Positions 35,136 through 46,400 of a stretch of DNA of 64,000 nt are shown piece by piece. Origin of the DNA: Strongylocentrotus purpuratus (lineage: Eukaryota > Echinodermata > Echinoidea > Camarodonta > Strongylocentrotidae); NCBI RefSeq assembly GCF_000002235.5, contig NW_022145612.1, forward strand, positions 23,200,311-23,264,310, written 5' to 3'. A program made the position numbers and the translations under genes. Position 1 is the first letter of the stretch; the number at the start of each line of letters is the position of its first letter. The notes under the pieces were generated by a model that was not told the origin of the DNA, did no database searches, and was given only the letters and a program-made list of their open reading frames with translations.

Positions 35136-38086
35136 CAGGCGCGGATCCAGGATTTCTTAGGGGGGGGGGCCCAAATTTGAAATTATGCGAGCCAAATATT
35201 GGTACGTAATGGTGACCAACAGTGACGTGATGCGGGGGGGGGGGGGTCGGTGCAGGGAGGGGCGAATTTCCCCCTCCCTCCTCCGCGAAACGCGGAAGCT
35301 TTGACGTTTCATTTAATTATTAGAAAAAGAAGACGGTTCGTTGTACCGTTCTCGAAAATAAATCTCGTCTGAATTTAGTTTTTGCCCTCTCGCGCGAAGC
35401 GCGGAAAATTTTAGGATTAAATTATTAGAGAAAGAGAACCATTCGTTGTAGAGTTCTCAACTCTAAATTCTCGTCTGAATTCATGTTCCCCCCCCCCCTA
35501 TCGCGCGAAGCGCGGAAGCTTTTAAGTTTCATTAAATCATTAGAGAAACAAAACGATTCGTTGTACCGTTTTCGAAAATAATCCTCGTCTGAATTTAGAT
35601 TCTCCCAACCCTCCCGTGCGAAGCGCGGAAGCTTTTAAGTTTCATTAAATCATTAGAGAAACAAAACGATTCGTTGTACAGTTCTCGAAAATAATTCTCG
35701 TCTGAATTTAGTTTTTCCCCTCTCGCGCGACGCGCGGAAAATTTTAGGATTTATTAAATTATTAGAGAAAGAAGACGATTCGTTGTAGAGTTCTCGACTC
35801 TAAATTCTCGTCTGAATTCAGGTTCCCCCCTTTTAAGTTTCCTTAAATCATTAGAGAAAAAAACGATTCGTTGTACCGTTTTCGAAAATAATCCTCGTCT
35901 GAATTTAGATTCTCCCCCCTCCCGCGCGAAGCGCGGAAGCTTTTAAGTTTCCTTAAATCATTAGAGAAAAAAGACAATTCGTTGTACCGTTTTCGAAAAT
36001 AATCCTCGTCTGAATTTAGATTCTCCCCCCCCCCTCCCGCGCGAAGCGCGGAAGCTTTTACGATTCATTAAATCATTAGAGAAAGAAGACGATTCGTTGT
36101 ACCGTTCTCGACTCTTAATCCTTGTCTAGATTCAGTTCCCCCCTCCCTCTCCCCCTCCTGCGCGAAGCGCGGAAGCTTTGACGTTTCATTAAACTATATG
36201 AAAGAAGGCAATTCGTTGTACCGTTCTCGAATCTTAATCCTCGTCTGAATTCAGTTCCCTCCCCCCCCCCTCCGCGCGAAACGCGGAAGCTTTTACGTTT
36301 CATTAAATTATTAGAGAAAGAAGACGATTCGCTGTACAGTTCTCGACTCTTAATCCTCGTCTGAATTCAGGTCCCCCCCCCCCCTCTCGCGCGAAGCGCG
36401 GAAGCTTTTAAGTTTCATAAGATTATGAGAGAAAGAAGACGATTTGCTGAACAGTTCTCGACTCTTAATCCTCGTCTGAATTTCGATTCTCCCCCCTCCC
36501 GCGCGAAGCGCTGAAGCTTTTATGTTTCATTAAATCATTAGAGAAACAAGACGATTCGTTGTACAGTTCTCGACTCTTAATCCTCGTCTGAATTTAGTTT
36601 ACCCCCTCCCCCTCCTGCGCGATTCGCGGAAGCTTTGACGTTTCATTAAACTATTGAAGAAAGAAGGCGATTCGTTGTACCGTTCTCGACTCTTAATCCT
36701 CGTCTGAATTCAGGTCCCCTCCCCTCCCCCTCCCGCGCGAAGCGCTCAAGCTTTAATGTTTCATAAGATTATGAGAGAAAAAAGACGATTTGCTGTTCAG
36801 TTCTCGACTCTTAATCCTCGTCTGAATTCAGGTTCCCCCCTCCCGCGCGAAGCGCGGAAGCTTTTAATTTTCATTAAATCATTAGAGAAAGAAGACGATT
36901 CGTTGTACCGCTCTCGAAAATAATCCTCGTCGGAATTAAGTTCCCCCCCCCCCCCTCGATCCCGCGCGAAGCGCGGAAGCTTTTACGTTTTATTAAATCA
37001 TAAAAGATTGGTATAACCGTTCTCGCCTCTGAATCCTTGTCTGAATTTAGGTTCCCCTCCCGCGCAAAGCGCGGAAGCTTCACTTTTCATAACATTATAA
37101 GAGAAAAAAGACGATTCGCTGTACCGTTCTCGATTGTTAATCCTTGTCTGGGGCGGCGGCGAAGCCGGCCCCGGAAGCTCAGAGGTTTTAGGCGTTTAAT
37201 TAAGGTCATATGAGCATATTTTTTGTGTATACCTTATTATTTCGTGACACTGGCAGGTAACTATTTGGCGTTGGGTCCAGGGGGCGGAGCCCCCCAAAAT
37301 CAGGGGCTTTAGGAATTAAATTACCGTCAGATGAGCATCTAAGGGCCCGCCGTAGGGCCCTTGGTGGGATCCAGGGGGCAGAGCCCACGGAAGCTTAGGA
37401 GTTTTAGGCATTTAATCACGGTCAGATGAGCATATTTTGATGCCTCATTATTTGTTAACACTGGCAGTTAACTATTCTTTCTTTCTTGCTCTCATTCTAT
37501 TTTATTTCTCTTTAATATACTTTTTCAAACAAAGTGTGGGGGGGGGGGGGGGAGAGCTCGAGGCTCCCGATCCCCACCGTACCTCGGGCCCTGACATGTA
37601 GGAATCTCAAGAATCATATTTCTTGCCTGGCTGCAAATTTAGGAATTGGTCATTTTCCAACAAACACATACAAACGTATAATTTACTAAAAAGTGAGGAA
37701 AAATCTCGGAAATGATGTAATTTCAGCATTATTTGTAATCCACCGTTGTGGAATTAGAAATAAACCACATTTGAATTTGATTTCCACTACCCCCCCCCCT
37801 CCCTATCAGTATGCCAGTATCTCCTCTTTTCCTTTCCCTTTCCTTCCTTCTCTCTTATTTGTTTTATGGGGGGGGGGGGGGTCAACAGCCTGGGAGGCAA
37901 AGCCCTTTCGACCCCCCGATCTCCTTCTTCCCCCTTTTCTTTTCTTCTTCCTCTTCTTTCTTTCCCTTTCTCTCCTCTTTCCCTTTCGCTTCTTTTCCTT
38001 TTTTCTCTTTTTCTTTTTTTTTTTTTTTTTTTTGCGGGGGGGGGGGGGCCAAGGCCCGCTCGGCCCCCCCCCTGGATCCGCGCCTG
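35136..38086. mobile_element. 2951-bp non-autonomous hAT-like element, left member of the head-to-head pair
   Basis: It begins CAGGCGCGGATCCAGG and ends with the exact inverse CCTGGATCCGCGCCTG. ATCATACT flanks both ends (35128-35135 and 38087-38094), a perfect 8-bp target duplication. In order: a GCGAGCCAAATATTGG terminal block; about seventeen tandem units of ~110-118 bp (35.28-37.14 kb); two diverged repeats of a GTTTTAGGC..GTCAGATGAGCAT block (37.17-37.46 kb); a poly-G/GCTCGAGG segment; a unique stretch; and a C/T-rich tract (37.8-38.03 kb). Open frames are low-complexity and there is no transposase. The element is therefore mobilised, if at all, by an enzyme from elsewhere. Confidence 0.93.
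35280..37140. repeat. Array of about seventeen ~110-118-bp units, each with a GC-rich hairpin core
   Basis: Each unit has a C-rich run, CCGCGCGAAGCGCGG (a self-complementary stem around a 3-nt loop), AAGCTTTTA, TTCATTAAATCATTAGAGAAA, ACGATTCGTTGTACCGTTCTCGA and CCTCGTCTGAATT. The units differ by point changes, and one near 35,830 lacks the GC hairpin. The mirror-image array is at about 39,285-41,150. Confidence 0.92.
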
Positions 38087-38352
38087 ATCATACTGCAGTT
38101 TGGGGCGAGTATGTTGTTTATTCTGAGGCTAGAGTACTAATTTGCATCTACCGACTATAACAAACACACTTTGAGCGATGAGATGATAACATGATTTCCC
38201 ACCTATTATCAGTGGCGGTGGAGCGTCTTACAAAGTGGAGGAGGGGGCACCAACAAAAAGGGGCACTTCCTGGAAAAAGAGACACCTACAAAGGAAAACC
38301 TCAAATTGAAACCTCAAAGTGAAAATATGCCATATCTAGACATTGGTATAAT

Positions 38353-41295
38353 CAGGCGCGGATCCAGGGGGGGGGCCGAGCGGGCCTTGGCCCCCCCCCC
38401 GCAAAAAAAAAAAAAAAAAAAAGAAAAAGAGAAAAAAGGAAAAGAAGCGAAAGGGAAAGAGGAGAGAAAGGGAAAGAAAGAAGAGGAAGAAGAAAAGAAA
38501 AGGGGGAAGAAGGAGATCGGGGGGTCGAAAGGGCTTTGCCTCCCAGGCTGTTGACCCCCCCCCCCCATAAAACAAATAAGAGAGAAGGAAGGAAAGGGAA
38601 AGGAAAAGAGGAGATACTGGCATACTGATAGGGAGGGGGGGGGGTAGTGGAAATCAAATTCAAATGTGGTTTATTTCTAATTCCACAACGGTGGATTACA
38701 AATAATGCTGAAATTACATCATTTCCGAGATTTTTCCTCACTTTTTAGTAAATTATACGTTTGTATGTGTTTGTTGGAAAATGACCAATTCCTAAATTTG
38801 CAGCCAGGCAAGAAATATGATTCTTGAGATTCCTACATGTCAGGGCCCGAGGTACGGTGGGGATCGGGAGCCTCGAGCTCTCCCCCCCCCCCACACTTTG
38901 TTTGAAAAAGTATATTAAAGAGAAATAAAATAGAATGAGAGCAAGAAAGAAAGAATAGTTAACTGCCAGTGTTAACAAATAATGAGGCATCAAAATATGC
39001 TCATCTGACCGTGATTAAATGCCTAAAACTCCTAAGCTTCCGTGGGCTCTGCCCCCTGGATCCCACCAAGGGCCCTACGGCGGGCCCTTAGATGCTCATC
39101 TGACGGTAATTTAATTCCTAAAGCCCCTGATTTTGGGGGGCTCCGCCCCCTGGACCCAACGCCAAATAGTTACCTGCCAGTGTCACGAAATAATAAGGTA
39201 TACACAAAAAAATATGCTCATATGACCTTAATTAAACGCCTAAAACCTCTGAGCTTCCGGGGCCGGCTTCGCCGCCGCCCCAGACAAGGATTAACAATCG
39301 AGAACGGTACAGCGAATCGTCTTTTTTCTCTTATAATGTTATGAAAAGTGAAGCTTCCGCGCTTTGCGCGGGAGGGGAACCTAAATTCAGACAAGGATTC
39401 AGAGGCGAGAACGGTTATACCAATCTTTTATGATTTAATAAAACGTAAAAGCTTCCGCGCTTCGCGCGGGATCGAGGGGGGGGGGGAACTTAATTCCGAC
39501 GAGGATTATTTTCGAGAGCGGTACAACGAATCGTCTTCTTTCTCTAATGATTTAATGAAAATTAAAAGCTTCCGCGCTTCGCGCGGGAGGGGGGAACCTG
39601 AATTCAGACGAGGATTAAGAGTCGAGAACTGAACAGCAAATCGTCTTTTTTCTCTCATAATCTTATGAAACATTAAAGCTTGAGCGCTTCGCGCGGGAGG
39701 GGGAGGGGAGGGGACCTGAATTCAGACGAGGATTAAGAGTCGAGAACGGTACAACGAATCGCCTTCTTTCTTCAATAGTTTAATGAAACGTCAAAGCTTC
39801 CGCGAATCGCGCAGGAGGGGGAGGGGGTAAACTAAATTCAGACGAGGATTAAGAGTCGAGAACTGTACAACGAATCGTCTTGTTTCTCTAATGATTTAAT
39901 GAAACATAAAAGCTTCAGCGCTTCGCGCGGGAGGGGGGAGAATCGAAATTCAGACGAGGATTAAGAGTCGAGAACTGTTCAGCAAATCGTCTTCTTTCTC
40001 TCATAATCTTATGAAACTTAAAAGCTTCCGCGCTTCGCGCGAGAGGGGGGGGGGGACCTGAATTCAGACGAGGATTAAGAGTCGAGAACTGTACAGCGAA
40101 TCGTCTTCTTTCTCTAATAATTTAATGAAACGTAAAAGCTTCCGCGTTTCGCGCGGAGGGGGGGGGGGGAGGGAACTGAATTCAGACGAGGATTAAGATT
40201 CGAGAACGGTACAACGAATTGCCTTCTTTCATATAGTTTAATGAAACGTCAAAGCTTCCGCGCTTCGCGCAGGAGGGGGAGAGGGAGGGGGGAACTGAAT
40301 CTAGACAAGGATTAAGAGTCGAGAACGGTACAACGAATCGTCTTCTTTCTCTAATGATTTAATGAATCGTAAAAGCTTCCGCGCTTCGCGCGGGAGGGGG
40401 GGGGGAGAATCTAAATTCAGACGAGGATTATTTTCGAAAACGGTACAACGAATTGTCTTTTTTCTCTAATGATTTAAGGAAACTTAAAAGCTTCCGCGCT
40501 TCGCGCGGGAGGGGGGAGAATCTAAATTCAGACGAGGATTATTTTCGAAAACGGTACAACGAATCGTTTTTTTTCTCTAATGATTTAAGGAAACTTAAAA
40601 GGGGGGAACCTGAATTCAGACGAGAATTTAGAGTCGAGAACTCTACAACGAATCGTCTTCTTTCTCTAATAATTTAATAAATCCTAAAATTTTCCGCGCG
40701 TCGCGCGAGAGGGGAAAAACTAAATTCAGACGAGAATTATTTTCGAGAACTGTACAACGAATCGTTTTGTTTCTCTAATGATTTAATGAAACTTAAAAGC
40801 TTCCGCGCTTCGCACGGGAGGGTTGGGAGAATCTAAATTCAGACGAGGATTATTTTCGAAAACGGTACAACGAATCGTTTTGTTTCTCTAATGATTTAAT
40901 GAAACTTAAAAGCTTCCGCGCTTCGCGCGATAGGGGGGGGGGGGAACATGAATTCAGACGAGAATTTAGAGTTGAGAACTCTACAACGAATGGTTCTCTT
41001 TCTCTAATAATTTAATCCTAAAATTTTCCGCGCTTCGCGCGAGAGGGCAAAAACTAAATTCAGACGAGATTTATTTTCGAGAACGGTACAACGAACCGTC
41101 TTCTTTTTCTAATAATTAAATGAAACGTCAAAGCTTCCGCGTTTCGCGGAGGAGGGAGGGGGAAATTCGCCCCTCCCTGCACCGACCCCCCCCCCCCGCA
41201 TCACGTCACTGTTGGTCACCATTACGTACCAATATTTGGCTCGCATAATTTCAAATTTGGGCCCCCCCCCCTAAGAAATCCTGGATCCGCGCCTG
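38353..41295. mobile_element. 2943-bp inverted copy of the same element, right member of the pair
   Basis: Apart from poly-G/poly-C lengths it reads as the reverse complement of 35136-38086, including the same number and order of internal units. Its ends are CAGGCGCGGATCCAGG and CCTGGATCCGCGCCTG, and it has its own perfect 8-bp duplication, GGTATAAT (38345-38352 and 41296-41303). The different duplication shows a separate insertion event rather than a simple inverted duplication of the locus. Confidence 0.93.
39285..41150. repeat. Mirror-image array of ~110-118-bp units
   Basis: This is the reverse complement of the 35,280-37,140 array, with the same unit order and the same unit lacking its hairpin (near 40,600). 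The shared idiosyncrasies show that the two arrays are recent copies rather than independently amplified arrays. Confidence 0.92.
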
Positions 41296-42184
41296 GGTAT
41301 AATATACCCCTACATGTAATTACATTATCAGGGATGATTGCAATGTTTGTTTCTCGCTTTACATGGCCCAAGATAAACAAATTTAAAAAGATTTTTGAGG
41401 TGGCAGTGAGAAAAGCTACATCTTATAAAGAGAGAAAAAACAATTCTGAAGGGGTATTAAATCTAATCTAATTATGAAAGAGTAAAAACACATTTAAAAA
41501 AGAAACACACTTATTTCAAATTTGGGCGAAATTAATGGGAAAATTGCTGTTAATTGATTTAAATTATGAGCATATTTTATGGTGAAAGAAAAAAAGGGCA
41601 CATATATCCAAAGGGGAAATGACACTTATCAGAAAAGAAAATTAGGAGCACGTGTCAAAATAAAAAGGGAAACTATCAAAGGTTAAAATGGAGCACTTCT
41701 CGCACCTGATAAGGCCGGGCACTCACCAGAGATGAAAAGGAGCACTTATGAAAACGAAAAAGGGGCACTCGATCATTACATGAAGGAGAATTAGGAGCAA
41801 TTATCAGAAGGAAAATGGCACTTATTAGAAAAGATGAAAATTCATTATGGCGCACGTGTGTCCTAATAGCAGGGGCACTTATCAGAGATGAAAAGGGGCA
41901 CTTAAGGGCGATTTAGGGCATTCACCGGAGATGATCAAATCACGGGGGCAGTTATAAAAGAGCTGAGGCACTTGTCAAAAGGGACATATCTCAGATTTGA
42001 AAAGAGGCAATTATAAGAGGTAAATGGGTAGGCCTACTTGTGGTAAGCTTCTTGTTTCTAAAAAGGGGCACTCACCTGAAGTAAAAGGGGGACACTTTAG
42101 TTTTTTTACCCTACTATACATACATAATTCGGAATTTGTCATTTTCCAACAAACGCATAAACCGTAGATTTACAAAAAAGTGGG

Positions 42185-42185
<1 letters not shown>

Positions 42186-42217
<32 letters not shown>
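42186..42217. repeat. 32-nt poly-C run
   Basis: Uninterrupted cytosines. Similar poly-G runs occur at 42866-42892 (27 nt) and 23550-23575 (26 nt). Their exact lengths are unreliable in any assembly. Confidence 0.9.
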
Positions 42218-42219
<2 letters not shown>

Positions 42220-42479
42220 GGGAAAATCATGTTTTTTCAGTAACATTTTAAAATTCCTTTCCAAAAAGGGTGCCCACTGTCGAGTGACTGAAAAAAGGAT
42301 GAAACGCTGATCCTCCCACCCCCACCCCCCTCCCTCCTTTTTTCAATTACAATCAAAACTGTGTTAGTGATCACCTGGTATAAAGGCCACCTGCATTTAG
42401 TGGCTACCCATATTTTATCTGTGTTGAAAAAACTGAAGAAAAGACCATCTGTCTATTCTAGCATGCATTGTGAACTCCA

Positions 42480-42642
42480 ACTCCATGCAGCCCATCGCGT
42501 TCTCTCAGCGCTCGCGCTAAAACTGTGCCTCTGCACTGCACTAGCACTGCATGCACTGTATCCTGTGCACTGAGCTGAGCTTAACCCTTGGCTTGCGTCG
42601 GTTCCAGAATCCCCAGGCAGAGCGAACGTGATCGTGACCGAG
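42480..42642 (+). promoter_or_regulatory. Possible non-coding first exon / promoter region of the zinc-finger gene
   Basis: A locally GC-richer segment with GCGCTCGCGC and repeated TGCACTG words, ending in a GTAAAAAT donor after CCGAG at 42642/42643. The coding exon downstream opens with a splice acceptor at 43378/43379, so an upstream exon must exist. This is the best nearby candidate but is not proven. Confidence 0.35.
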
Positions 42643-43431
42643 GTAAAAATATTCGCTTTTGTTAGCATAAAATGAAAATTAAAAGGTTGTGATTCAATAG
42701 ATTTAGATATAACCGATATATTAGATCATATGGTTATAAACGAAATAGGTGTCCAATTGCCATTTAACACAAGTTGATAATTTGACATTATTTATAGACT
42801 CTAACATAAAAAGTTAGGTGCATGTGGGACTACCAGGATCTACTCCAACTCAACCGCATCAGATCGGGGGGGGGGGGGGGGGGGGGGGGGGGAATGATCA
42901 AAGGGGTGGTTGTATGTCAACTCACTTTACAAATTAATTGGTCCATACTGAGGGCAATGTTATGAAGCTTCTTTTGAGTGTAGAAAGATCAAACAATGAG
43001 TTGCGTGTAAATAACTAAATTAGAATGAGTGCAAGAACTGAAGAAGATTCAAGATGGACCATTGAATATTGAATGAAGAAGATAGAGTCTAGATCTAGAC
43101 CTAGACTCTGGATGCTGGAAGCTCAAATGCTGTCTTATAACATTCTTCCCGTATTTGCGGTAAAGGTAGGATGTAGGGTAAAACTGTTGGCTAGAGCAGT
43201 TGTGTACGGGTAGTCGGGTACCTTAAATTGACGGTTTCATTTGATATTTTCATGAAATAGAATGAGAAAATTTTGATGTATTAGATTTGATCAAACCAAC
43301 ATTACAACATGGGGTAGACATGGCAAGAATACCATCAGTTCCTTATCTTTTTTTTGTATTTCATTCAATTACACACAGGCAACGTCTTTCCTAGAGGCTC
43401 AAGGTTCTGTGAGTGTGATCGTGCAACTAAA

Positions 43432-46400
43432 ATGGACTATCAGCACAATAATAAATTTGCAGCATCTGCGTCAAGCTTGTTTGACAGTCAGCCGCAGCAC
43501 GTTAAAGATATATTAAAGGACTTGCATAAAGGAAGCAATACACCGTTTGACCAGAGCACAGAGCCAACATTGCATCAGAAGCCAAATATGGCCCAGTGGC
43601 ACTATCATGAAGAGTTACCGACATCTCTGGAAAAAAGTAACCTTGATGAATATAGCTCTACCGGGACTTCAGCAGACAGTATGTACGGCAGTAAGACTTC
43701 AGGAGACAGTATGTATGGCAGTAAGACTTCAGGAGGTAGTATGTATGGTAATACGACGTACAGTCAACCAGATCTTCGTAATGCACCTTTGAGGATAGAG
43801 GTAGAGAGCATAGGGATCAAGGTTACAAAGAAAGCAGCAATGAAATAGGATGGACTCCACCAGGTCAGAAGTACTATGATGGAGCCAGTTTTCAAGGAAG
43901 AGATAGAGAGATGGATGACCAACGTTATTATGATGATAGCATGCTTGGAAGAGGTAGTGGGATGAGTGGTCAGGGTTATGACGATAGCAATGTAAGGGGA
44001 ATGCGTCAAGGGAGCATGGGCCAACCTACTAATGGTAACACAGGAGGGAGAGGTCGAGGAGGAAGAGGTCGTGGACGTGGTGGTGACGCTGCCCTTGGAA
44101 GAGGATCAGCAAAGAGGGGAATGTTGCATGGAGGTGGTGGATATGGACCTGCAGCCAAGAAACCAAAATGGCAACAAGGGGAAACAGGCAGTCATGAACA
44201 GACATTTGGTGCAGAGCAAGGATGGGGTGGCGGAGGTAGTGGAAGTAGAGACTCTGATAACAGTGCGCGGGAAAGAGGTCGAGGTTCGAGAGGGAGAGGA
44301 TTCGATGGGAACTCGTGGGGAAGAGGTCGTGGAACAGGGGGTCAAGGATCAGTTAGTAGTACACAAGGAAGAGGAAGAGGAACAATGGGTCGTGGACGTG
44401 GTGGTGATATTGCCCGTGGAAGAGGGTCGGCAAAGAGGGGAATGCTACAAGGAGGTAGTGGATATGAACCTGCAGCCAATAAACCAAAATGGCAAAAAGA
44501 GCAACAGGGGAAAACGGGGAGTAGTGAACAGAGATGGGGTGCAGAGCAAGGATGGGGCCGAGAAAGGATATGGGGCCGGGGAAGAGGCAAGGACCAAGGT
44601 GTACGTGGAAGAGGTTCAAGAGGGCGACAAGGGGGACCTCCACAGAGAAACAACCCTGGTCGTTCAAATCAAGAAGTTAATGACGGCGCTGTAGAATATG
44701 GTTTTGATGGGAAACCTGTTGGACCCGAAAGACTTGCTAGTACACTTGGAGATTTCAAATACTGCAAGGTCTGTGATATACATATCAACTCTATGAAGTC
44801 TGCTAAGGCTCACTATTCTGGCAAAATTCACCTGAAAAGGCTCAATAGTATTCTGCAGAAAGAAGGTAGGCTTTTGACATAAGGTATTGAAATTGTACTT
44901 TTTCATTATATTTTCTGTGACATTGTTTTATTTCTGTATCATTATTGAATATATTTAATTAGTGAAGAAGAAAAAGAAATTGAAATTAAAATTAACATGT
45001 GATCATGATGTACAAATGTATATACAGGTGCAAATATGTTTCAAACTAAAAATTTGTCTTGCTTTGGGCATCAATTTTTAATTGTTCAGCAACTTTTAAA
45101 GGGTAGGGATAAAGAAAATACATTATGTTCTGATGTCTCGGAGAGACGGAGACCCCAAGGATTTCTTTGTTTTCAAATTCTAAGCTATAAAATCAAATTA
45201 ATTTACTTGTGAGAAGTTTGGGAGCTACATTCAGCAAAAAAGAGAGAATTTGATTAATTTATGTTTATTTTGATCATAGATTAAAGATAAATTCATTGTA
45301 AATATTTATTTGAAAATCTTGAACTATGAAAAGTCACACTATATGAAATTCGCTTTGTCAATGAAGGATTGCTATGTCCTTTTTTTCTTTCTTCAGAATT
45401 GATGAAAACTCTTGACGTAACTACAGACAATTGTGAGGTATGCAATGTCGTATATACTTCCCCTTTGCAAGTCAAATCACATCTTGACGGAAACAGGCAT
45501 AAGAAAAATGTTGAAGAAGGTTAGTGTTTACCGGTATTTGAAGATACCTTTGTGTTTTGTAAAGTGTCGGCAGATATGCTGTTAGGCAGGAGGGCATCTG
45601 GACGATCTGGTCGTCAAAAAGACACCCATTTCTTGTGGAAGACGCCCTACAATTTTCTTTAAATGTATTTTATTTTATGTTCAGCCTTTTTAATTTCCCT
45701 TTAAAAATGTCAAATGCCTTATCAGGCTATAAGATTTCTTATTAAAAGTGATGATCTTATCACTTTACAACAAGGGTTCTGTTTCTCCGTAATATGTTCC
45801 TCATATGAAGAGCTTCACTATGAAAATAGTCTGAGAAAGCTTTTGAATGTTTGATATTTGAATTCCCCTTAAAAAAAAATATGTATTTTTAGCTAAAGCT
45901 AAAGCTGAGGGATGTCCAATTCCATCAGAATCTACTGATCAGAAGAAAGGAGAGGTTGACAAGGAGACTGTTGCTGATGCCAGTAGAGAGAAGGCATCAT
46001 CTGGACCATCGGATGAACGTTTGAGTAAGGAAGAATTTCTCCTCGTTGAAATTTAGATTTATTTAAATTTATCTGTGCACTCCACTGCATGGAGTATTCT
46101 GGTGTTAAAACTTGAATAGGATGTCTGTTCATAAAAGTTTTGGAGTCACTTCTCATGTGTGTGGCAGTGATGTATTTGTAAGTGTATTACAAGTATTAAA
46201 GGGGCAAGAAAAGTTGATCATTAAAGCTCCTTAAAGTGTTGAGAGCCCAAAAGATTTGATTGAAAAACCTACTGCGGAAGTGTTGGGAGTCCCAAATTCG
46301 CCAAAATTTTGATGGCAATGTGAAAGAGGATGTCATTTAAGACACATTTCTGCTAGGATTTTCAAAACAAATGTGTTTGAAGTCGAATATTGATGAAAGA

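Larger units (their letters stand above)
38210..42105. mobile_element. Older GGGCAC-rich repeat element split by the right 2.94-kb hAT insertion
   Basis: It starts CAGTGGCGGTGGAGCG at 38210 and continues with GGGGCAC words until 38,345. The same theme resumes after 41,303 and fills 41,590-42,095 with degenerate 30-40-bp units such as GGGGCACTTATCAGAGATGAA. The intervening right-hand element therefore sits inside it. Its right end is not clear. Confidence 0.5.

Noticed and set aside
35280..37140. CRISPR-like array
   Set aside because: Units are contiguous tandem repeats of ~110 bp with no unique spacers, inside a transposon of an animal genome.
37693..38741. Overlapping 80-155-codon frames repeated in mirror image around 38.2 kb
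   Set aside because: They come from the C/T-rich tract and its inverted copy in the paired elements. They are identical on the two sides because the DNA is inverted, not because a protein is conserved.
43079..43112. Short palindrome of CTAGATCTAGAC words
   Set aside because: Similar AGATCTAGA words occur near 20,270 without shared flanks; too short to call an element or site.
44032..44694. 220-codon frame overlapping the RGG region in another frame
   Set aside because: E/V/G-rich shadow of the RGG-coding frame; the frame that ends in the zinc finger and meets the splice donor in phase is the real one.
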